Shown: positions 56,621 through 64,000 of the stretch, in pieces
How the letters are laid out: each line of letters opens with the position of its first letter
Numbering within the stretch: position 1 is the stretch's first letter
Assembly: GCA_029204225.1 (NCBI GenBank)
Contig: CM055112.1
Coordinates: 43,758,166-43,822,165, forward strand
Source of the DNA: Diphasiastrum complanatum
Lineage: Eukaryota; Streptophyta; Lycopodiopsida; Lycopodiales; Lycopodiaceae
Direction: 5' to 3'
Length of the DNA stretch: 64,000 bases
Translations under genes and position numbers: made by a program
The notes under the pieces: model-generated
Databases searched by the model: none
What the model was told of the DNA's origin: nothing
The model's input: only the letters and a program-made list of their open reading frames with translations

Positions 56621-56990
56621 CTAGAAGTGAAACCTAGGGAAATTCTTCCTTATGCTTTCGACCCGCTCCCACGAATCATCATCCTCAGTCCGTCCCTTCC
56701 ACTTGATCAAGCACTCAGAGATAGAACAATTTCTCAATTGTTTATCTCTGGTTCTGAGTACTTTCTCAGATTCCAAAGGAACACTAAACAATAAGTCCTC
56801 CAATTGGGTAAGATCTTCCTCTGAACCAACTACGTCACCTTCATGTATACTTAATTTTAGGCGGCTTACATGAAACACATGATGAGTTGTAGTCTTGTTT
56901 TTGAAGATCTAGTTCGTCAGCTAAAGGACCAATTTTTTTTATAATCTGAAACGGGTCACAATATCTATATGTTTGCAGATGAAAATACCC
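56621..56990 (-). pseudogene. Chromovirus integrase C-terminus with chromodomain, copy 2
   Basis: 85-codon minus-strand frame from MFHVSRLKLSIHEGDVVGSE through KQLRNCSISECLIKWKGRT to FPRFHF. It is intact for longer than copy 1 (where the HVSRLK region is separated by a stop) and has the more usual ECLIKWK. IIKKIGPLADELDLQ precedes it across a frameshift. Confidence 0.83.
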
Positions 56991-57669
56991 AGTCCACGCA
57001 CGAATAGACTATCAGTGTGAATCAAATGTGAACTAGCCTTAAAGATTTTTTATGGTTTATTTGAAATCCCAATTTTGGTTTCCCACTAAAGAACTCACCT
57101 TTTATATGAATATATAGTACCCAGGTATGTTGCAAAGACGTTCTTGGAAATCAAAGAAAAATCATGTTGCAAAGACGTTCTTGGAAATCAAAGAAAAATC
57201 ATGAGTCATGTAGGCATTTACAACATCTAATTTCAGAGAGTTCAAAGCAAGAAATTTAAGTAAAAAATGTCTACAACTTGCAAGTTGAGGAGAAACATAT
57301 ACTAGTCAAGACAAAATCTGCAACAATGACATAAAACATTAAGAAGGTAAAGGATGGGGAATGGATTGTTGGCCAAAATTGAGAGCCATGTCTATTTATC
57401 CCACTACTGTTTAAAAAACATACCACTGATGTTGATGAATTGTTTACTTGTTCTACATTTGTTTGTGTGGGAACATGCTCCCTAGTGGATATCGACAAAT
57501 GCTAGCCGATATTTTTGCACTCAAAATCCAACTAAAATGTGGATTTCAAAGCAACTTTTTCATTTGAAGTATGTAGTAAATTATCATATGTGATAGGCAG
57601 TCAACATGAAATTGGCGAATATAGACACTATTGAAGGGATCCCATACCCCAAATTAAAAAGACCACTCA
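56991..57669 (-). repeat. Chromovirus-flanking and copia-tail sequence
   Basis: Same order as 23700-24381. Includes a 37-bp exact tandem duplication ('ttgcaaagacgttcttggaa' starts at 57130 and 57167) not present at 23.9 kb. The 75-codon frame 57271-57498 is broken in the other copies and not taken as a gene. Confidence 0.5.
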
Positions 57670-58799
57670 AAAAGACCATAGCTGAATGGTGCTCTGGCTA
57701 TCACACGTGGGCTTACTTTGTAGGATGCCCATGTCTTCCATCATTCTTCTTAACCATATTGTCCCCTACATAGCTGAACATAGAGCTTTGTACTCTGCTT
57801 CTATGGTGAAAAGAGCAATTGTATCATGCTTCTTACTAGAGCAAGAAAACGCAACATCACCAATACGAAAAGCATAACATGTGGTGGATCTTCTGTCATC
57901 TACACAGCCTGTCCAATTCGAATCTATGAAGCATTGCAAAACTGGTAAAGCGTGTTGTCTCTCATATAGCAATTCATGGGTTAGTGTCCTTTTAATGTAA
58001 TGAAGAATTCTCTTTGCCGTTTTGCAATGAGCCTCCCTAGGTGGAGCCATGAATTGACTCAGAACACTTACATCATAGCTTATATCAGGATGAGTAGGTG
58101 GGAGATAAATCAGTGAACCACCTAATTGATACTATTGCACATCTTGGAATGTTTCAAAATTTTATTCACATAACTCATTTGCACGAGTGTAATACCAGCA
58201 TGTCTTTGCCAAATTTTCACTGAAAAAAAACAATAGTGCATCTAACCAAGGTCAATCATATCAAAGTTGGAGGATAGATCCATTTTTATAGCACAAATCA
58301 AATCATCATCATTGTCTGTGATTATGAGGTCATCTACTTATAACACAATCAGTGTGATGCTAGAGTCGCCAGCAAAGTAGTAAAGGTTGAAATCTGAAAA
58401 AGTGTTTATCAAGCCTCTAGACAAGAGATACTTATCAAAGTGGCTATACCAAGCTTGCCTAAATCCGTACAAGGCCTTCTTCAATCTGCTATGCCTTGTA
58501 TCACAAACGCACTAAGTTGCTCCATGTACACTTCTTCTTAAAGCTTACCATTCAAAAAAAGAGGACTTTACATCCATTTGATGTTGACTCCTCCCAAATA
58601 ATGTCGCCAAGGCAATCACCATGCAAAGTGTGTGTTCCACTTAGCCACACAAGCCAAGGTCTTCTCATAATCAATGCCCTTACTCTATGGCATAGCCTTT
58701 CACTACAAGCCTTGCCTTGTGTTTTGCAATGGTTCCATCGGTATTGTACTTCATCCTATATACCGATTTGTTGCCAAATGGGTCTCTTTCTCTTTGAAA
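57670..58799 (-). pseudogene. Ty1/copia RT and RNase H, copy D5
   Basis: Minus strand. RNase H is open only at 57766-58050 ([16 protein letters not shown] to [11 protein letters not shown], then stop as in D1). RT is stop-filled with stop-VDD near 58340 and the ~110-base internal deletion of D1/D2. Confidence 0.85.
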
Positions 58800-59337
58800 G
58801 ATCCACTAACCCACAAAGATCCATTTATGCCCTTTGATGTTTGGCTTAATTGGGAAGCACGTCCTTGTGACTGATGCAACTGAGTCAACACCTCTTGAGT
58901 GACTTTGGCCATCTGACCCACATCTGTATCAGATACCCGACTTGTACTTGGCCCTGCTTCCTCATTATAAGCCTCCTGCCTTACAGCCTTTCCTTTGTTC
59001 TTGTGTCGAGTAATGGCTTGCACATCTGTCAGTAATGTCTCCTCAACCGTCAGCAGCTGCACAAGAGCTTGATGCTCTGGAATATGTACTCCTCCTTGAT
59101 TCGGTTGTTGATTTAACCTCGGATTCTGATCATTCAAACTAGTGTTGACCCATGGTGGGGGTAAACCATGTTTTAAACTACCAACGCACTGACGATGGTA
59201 CATCACACAGTTAAAATAACGATGGCTGATTTTGACGATAGCGTATTTGCCGTTGGAAGGGCCATTGTGGCAACTGGCCCTGCATTATCGGCGGACCCTA
59301 TTGGTAAGCCATCAACTACGGTTGCATTGGTGGCTAT
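58800..59337 (-). pseudogene. Ty3/gypsy-type Gag C-terminal part, copy 4
   Basis: 151 codons open (58751-59206) from YHRQCVGSLKHGLPPPWV through GPSTSRVSDTDVGQ and SQTSKGINGSL, reading on into the copia junction (WVSGSFKEKETHL) because the usual stop is TGG here. It is cut at 59337 in the Gln-rich part, so the zinc knuckles are lost; the L3 LTR follows. Confidence 0.68.
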
Positions 59338-59665
59338 AGCCCGTGGGCTTGTCCCGGGCCGATAACGGGAGTTTACCTGTATATAGCCTAAAATGCCACG
59401 TAGAGGCCAATAGTGAATTTCATGCATTTATTAGGTCTATGCCACGTGGCGTCCCCATGCAAAGGGGACCTTTACTTGTATATATATTAGTTTCTTTGTA
59501 ATAAAGATGCTTTTGCTTTGTAACCTCTTTGCTTTATGTGAGCTCCTCCATCACTCTGTTACTTGTGGATGTTGTTCATGGTTTTGATGGTTGGCAATCA
59601 GTCAGTGATTGCATCTCTAATCTGCACTCTCCACTAGATCAGAATTTCCGCATAGAATGTTAACT
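59338..59665 (+). repeat. LTR of non-coding copia-type element, copy L3
   Basis: 328 bp, same ends as L2. It begins directly at the break in the gag relic rather than after an integrase, so the start 'agcccgtgggcttgtcc' is a genuine common boundary of the three copies. Confidence 0.68.
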
Positions 59666-59677
59666 TGGTATTAGAGC
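59666..59677 (+). promoter_or_regulatory. Primer-binding site, one mismatch
   Basis: TGGTATTAGAGC, a C-to-T change from the tRNA-iMet site in L1 and L2. Confidence 0.8.
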
Positions 59678-61633
59678 CCTCAGGCTGTGGAGGAACATGC
59701 ACGATCGAAGCTCTTGGAAGAGTGATTCCATCGATGGTAGCATCAGAACCGAGCAATGGTAAGGACGCCGTACGGGGTACAGCATGGTCTGGGGTAATCG
59801 GTGACGCAAAGCCCTTTGATTCAGTGCATATGAAGCCAATTTTCTGAATCAAAGTTAAGAAAACTCCATAGCAGACAGACTATGAGACAGCCCACAAGAA
59901 ATACTAACAACGGGAGCAATTCTTAGTGAATTGAAGAATGGCTTGTGCTGGAAAGAGCTGACAATGGTGGGTGTATAGACAGGGCATCCATAGCAATTGG
60001 GTTCTCAGTATTTGGATCAGAAACAACTGCAAAAGCATGCAAGAAAGGTTGAAATTCTCAACCAGGGTTTTAGAGAAGAAACAAGCGGATCTTGCACTGT
60101 ACCAGGTTGTTTTTGCTACTGTAAAAGGCTACAGTAGGGCACTGGAGCAACAAGATAATGTCTGCAAGAAGCCATGTTCAGCGATGGAAGGACAGAGTAA
60201 CAATTGACAGTTCTTTGAGTTAGCCAACAACTCAGCTAGGATTTTCTGGAAGAAAATCACTTATCTCAAGCTGTATGAGATCATTTTTGGGTCTGAAAAG
60301 AGCTACAGGTGGGCGCCCTGGTGGTTAGAAAGGATGCATGAGGGCCGCAGACAACCACTAACTAGTTATGGCATTGGATCAAGTTTTCTCAGGTAGCCAA
60401 TATGAAGGCTAGGATTTCAAAAGAAAAAAGCATTGATTTCTCATCGTAGGAGACCAAATCTTATGCTGTAAATGGCTATGGGAGGGCACCCTGGGAGGGC
60501 ACCCTGGGAGTGCAAGCCAGCAGCCAAGAGGCCGCGCCTAGCCATGGAGAATAAAACGTGCTGAATCGGTCAGCATCCAAAGCCATAGCTCGTGGAAGAA
60601 AGGAGGTTGTGTGAACAAAGAGAAGACGGAATGAGGACGTGACCCTCGCCCGTGCAGAGAATGAAAGGTTACCTAGTGTAACTAAGTGTCTTGTGGCTGG
60701 AGGAACTCATCTCCACACGCAGATGCATGGAAGGCTGTCGGATCAAGGCTAGAGATGATCGATGGTGAACATCAGGAGAACCAGGACTGTAGATGTAAGT
60801 GAATTGCTGGATGTGGGCTGAAAAGGCCCGAAGGGCTGTGAAGCGAGGAATTGCACTTCTCTTCAATAAAAATCTTCATACTAAAATGTAAGAAGGGGCC
60901 CGACTGGTGAATTTGGCATTGAAGGGTAGGAGCTCTTCGAGATGAAGAAACAGTTCATTTTTTGAACTCATTTTCTAAGGCCACTTTGGAAGGGCCTAAC
61001 TTTGGCTAGAGGAGGGCTTTTGGGGCCAAATAAGGGCCAAAATAGAGCCTTTAAAAGCCTTTGTGAAACTGACAGACAGAGCAACGACATCGTCAAGGGA
61101 GAAATGCATTTTGATGCATTCTTGACACCATTCAATGGAGCAGGAGATAAGTGACCCAATGAGGTACGATTTTCGCTATTTGGTGACTTATGTGCCAAAT
61201 TAAGCCCAATTTTTGGCTGAAAGTTTGTGGGGCAGGCTAGGAAAAGGGCGTGTGCCTATAGCCAAGGAGCTCTAAAGTGGTTGTCAAGCAGTTTTGAAGA
61301 GCCTAAGCACAGTATATTGTGAGGGAGAGCGGAAAGGGAGGAATTCCATTGAAGAAAGCTAGAAGATGCGGAAAACTTGCAATGAGGCATCGTGAAACTC
61401 TTTATTGGCAAAAATTGAGAGAGGGAAACCAACCATAGGAGAGAGCCAGGTATGGTACCGCATTATGCTGACGGACATAGTGAAATAGTTCATGTCTACT
61501 GATTCAAATTTTTGGAAGTTTGAACTAACCAAGCTCAAGGGATGCTCGGAGGGGGCCTCTCAAGGTGAAAATCTACAAGGGCATTGTCAGATTCAGTGGT
61601 TGTAGTTGCTTCACATGCTTTTGCAAGGGAGAA
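59678..61633 (+). mobile_element. Non-coding internal region of L element, copy L3 (longest)
   Basis: Continuous from PBS through the leader and beyond the point where L1/L2 stop (about 60870), matching L5 (31435-32825) collinearly. It is cut at 61633 by copia RT sequence within 'tgcttttgcaagggagaaa'. No gag/pol. Includes a short tandem duplication 'gggagggcaccct' at 60480-60505. Confidence 0.58.
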
Positions 61634-62330
61634 AGATGGATCAATAAGTAAGCATAAAGCTAGGCTTTTAGCCAAAGGTTTTTTACAAACCAAAAGCATT
61701 GATTATGATGAGACTTTTGCTCCTCGGGCTAAGCTTGTTACTATTAGGTTGATCATTAGTCTTGCTACAACCTTCAATTGGGAGCTATTCCAACTTGATT
61801 TCACAAATGCATTCCTCAATGGTTATTTGGAGGAAGAGATCTACATGAGGCAACCTAAGGGCTTCATCAAGGCAAAGCATGAAGGAAAGATGTGTAGGCT
61901 TGAAGAAGAGCCTTTATGGGCTCAAGCAAGCACCTAGAGCATGGTGCTCTAGGATAAACTATTTTCTCATTTCCATCAATTTTGTAATGAGTGCTTATGA
62001 TCCATCATTGTACTTAAGATTTCATGATGGCAAGATCATTATTCTTGTTTTGTATATAGATGACATTATCTTGAGTGGTAATGATCTAGATGGAATTAGA
62101 GATGTAGAAATTGCTTTGGCAAAAGAGTTTAAAATGGTAGATCTCGGCCTATTAAGCTTCATTCTAGGAATAGAGGTCATTAGAGGATGTGATTTTAGCT
62201 TTATTTGTCAATCTAAGTATGCTACATCCATCCTAGATAGATTTGGAATGAAGAATTTAGGACAAATTTTAATACAAACAAAACTTTGATATTAAGAAGG
62301 GCAAGCTTTAGGATAAGGAGATCGACAACT
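61634..62330 (+). pseudogene. Ty1/copia RT fragment
   Basis: Copy of 46999-47690. It starts in DGSISKHKARL and keeps the base lost at 47148, so ELFQLDFTNAFLNGYLEEEI is readable. The frame is then broken before SLYGLKQAPRAW by a change shared with the other copy. The active site is LYIDDIILSG (YVDD in the other copy). No RNase H follows. Confidence 0.88.
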
Positions 62331-62369
62331 TTGCTAAAGAGAATACGTGTGATGGTTTAAACAACCCTG

Positions 62370-62785
62370 AACTCTTTCTAGCTTCTTTGGATTAGAAACA
62401 CGATGGTTAGTTGATAGACTTTGCATCCACCCAACATATGACATCTCATAGAGTGACCATTTTCTACTTTTGAGGATGTGATTGATGAGCAAAGACAAGT
62501 ACGTTTATGATGGCAATAAAATTTCCAATTCATAACATTATTTCCGTTGTGATTGATACACCACGGCTGGCTGCCGTGAAGCACTGTTGGGGTGTAGGCC
62601 ACGTATGAGCCAGGCAGTATATATATATGTATCATTTTGACGAGAAAATGCTATGCGTTCTTTTTTGCTTTGGTGTCTGAAGATCACTCGTTCTTGCTTA
62701 ATGTGGAATGCATTAATTCATAGCATGCATTAATCTTCTGCTGTAGATATTATTTTTGTTAACAATTTATACATTGAATTTGCTT
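62370..62785 (+). repeat. Direct repeat DR3 upstream of the second TPD1-like copy
   Basis: Third copy of the 420-bp sequence at 45345 and 47736; same spacing to exon 1 as DR2. A small duplication 'ggctggctgccg' lies at 62565-62576. Confidence 0.6.
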
Positions 62786-63090
62786 GGGTTAAAGTGCCTA
62801 TCACGTGGCTTAGATCAACCTTGTGATAAGCTGAAGAAGATGACGTATGGCGCATATGGCGATGCTTTTAGAGTGGCATTCATTATTAAACCTTATCTAA
62901 TTTGCGTGGCCTTCCCTCACTCTTTTCTTTTTAAGCAGCAACAGCTGAAGCCGCTCTTCGTTCTTTGGCCTTTACACTCAGTCCTTCCTGATAGTTGACG
63001 ACACTCGTGAGCTTGTTCTTACATACTCTATTCCTCTCTTTGCATGATAGTAGAGTTGCATCTGTGCTGTCACAGTCGATCACCGAATCT

Positions 63091-64000
63091 ATGGATCTTG
63101 CTTATAACATGCGGAACTCGGGTATGCATTTAGCAGCGTGTGCTGCTGTTCCCGTCATCTTTCTGTGCTTGTCTAATACTGCCTCTCCAGCCGTTGACAC
63201 TATGCTTGGTATGCGCTTTTCGTTTGCTACTACTTTTCATTTATTAAAATCTACGTGGTCATGCTTGTTGTTGGTATTTGTGTCACGATTCCTCTGAGCT
63301 GTTCATATGGAAATTTTTTAAGTTATGTATTGCTTCCGACTTTAAATTTAGCTTCAGCCTGATATACAGATTTTGCTGCTGTAATAGTTGGAGCTCATTA
63401 ACATGCCTGATGTGCAGTTGGACATGGGGATAATTTTTGTGTAGGTTTTCATTGATAATGCCAACGTGACGTAGTTGATAAGTTGGCTGGCATCATCATA
63501 TTGGTACCTCTATCTGTCATTTCCGAACTAGGTTCCTGGAATATTTCAATCCACGAAGGTTTTGCAGGTATGAATAGGCAAGCTCCGATAGGAAGCATCT
63601 TCAACTCAACTTCTGACGACGCGATACACAGCAAAGATGCAAACCGCTCGGCGCGTCATACATCAGGTAACCGCCTTATTCGATCCAAACCTCACATAAA
63701 TTCAACAGTCGCAAAGCATATCACGTGGGTGCTTGATATTCCCGATATAGTGATATATTTTGAGAGTGAGCTCTAATCCATGCGTTTGAGTATAAGCTCC
63801 TCTATACTGCAACCTACAGGTCACTATGTATGTTCGGGAAAAGATATTAGAATCTCTCAGCATTATTTAGGCTTTAGTGCAGATGGGATCCCTGAATTTG
63901 CACTGGAGATAGTGAATACTTGCCGCTTAAAGAAGACTATGCGGCCGTATAATGTTCATGTTTATTGCGGCCAATTCGCATCATACAACCTGGTGGATCC
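63091..64000 (+). CDS. TPD1-like: TPD1-like secreted protein, second copy, 3' end beyond the window
   Basis: Exon 1 63091-63208 (118 bp), exon 2 63568-63666 (99 bp), exon 3 from 63820 to the window end. Introns are 359 and 153 bp, identical in length to the 48-kb copy, with GT-AG ends and phase 1. The signal peptide is kept (LAACAAVPVIFLCLS). The visible TPD1 domain reads CSGKDIRISQ, IPEFALEIVNTC and VHVYCGQFASYNLVDP. At several positions (GHYVC, SGKD, SQHYLG, SARHTS) it agrees with the truncated 11-kb copy rather than the 48-kb copy. No inactivating change is visible in the part present. The same G-box/TGACG layout lies upstream. Confidence 0.83.

Noticed and set aside
1-64000. tRNA, rRNA or other structured RNA genes
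   Set aside because: No cloverleaf-compatible A and B boxes or conserved rRNA stretches were noticed by eye on either strand; a tRNAscan-SE or Infernal run would be needed to exclude them.

Overview
The window is from the nuclear genome of a land plant, most likely a seed plant. It is transposon-dense, has no bacterial-style operons, and carries Ty1/copia and Ty3/gypsy (chromovirus) retrotransposon relics, plant-type LTRs with a tRNA-iMet primer-binding site, and a spliced plant gene family with GT-AG introns. The species cannot be named from the sequence. Almost every element is broken by stops, frameshifts or junctions, and most of the 64 kb is made of about ten sequence blocks reused two to six times in both orientations.

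The only convincing host gene is a small secreted-protein gene of the TAPETUM DETERMINANT 1 (TPD1/TDL1A/MIL2) family. A complete three-exon copy lies at 48457-49505 (+, 178 codons). A near-identical copy starts at 63091 (+) and runs off the window end. A third copy at 10852-11430 (-) keeps exons 2 and 3 but lost exon 1 at a rearrangement. A fourth locus, 36577-38110, carries only the 3' flank. Known family members are ligands of the EMS1/EXS receptor kinase in anther cell-fate control; the role of these copies is inference.

Layout. 1-8345: two direct copies, about 6.01 kb apart, of a copia integrase plus a non-coding LTR-leader element, separated by a mosaic block (BAH-like ORF, copia RNase H, promoter-like repeat, unknown ORF). 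8346-9160: copia RNase H, polypurine tract and LTR start. 9160-11549: inverted TPD1-like fragment with its 3' flank. 11550-13237: a second copy of the mosaic block. 13238-33570: a palindrome of about 20.3 kb with arms 13238-22824 and 23974-33570 around a 1149-bp spacer that holds a chromovirus 3' LTR and chromodomain. 33571-38110: leader copy, copia 3' end, TPD1 3' flank. 38251-38712: a roughly 62-bp minisatellite. 38745-45300: gypsy integrase, copia RT/RNase H, gypsy gag and mosaic block, largely a direct repeat of 24.2-30.0 kb. 45345-49505: defective copia core between two direct repeats, then the complete TPD1-like gene. 49562-55510: 3' flank, second minisatellite, copia pieces, gag relic and an inverted-repeat cluster. 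55673-59335: BAH-like ORF and a second copy of the palindrome's spacer and adjoining arm. 59338-64000: third LTR-leader, copia RT, second TPD1-like copy.

The elements were already dead when they were copied (shared stops, a shared stop at the reverse-transcriptase YxDD motif, shared frameshifts). Amplification therefore looks like segmental or template-switch duplication of mosaics, with the TPD1-like locus as a passenger. All comparisons were made by eye; no alignment or database search was run.
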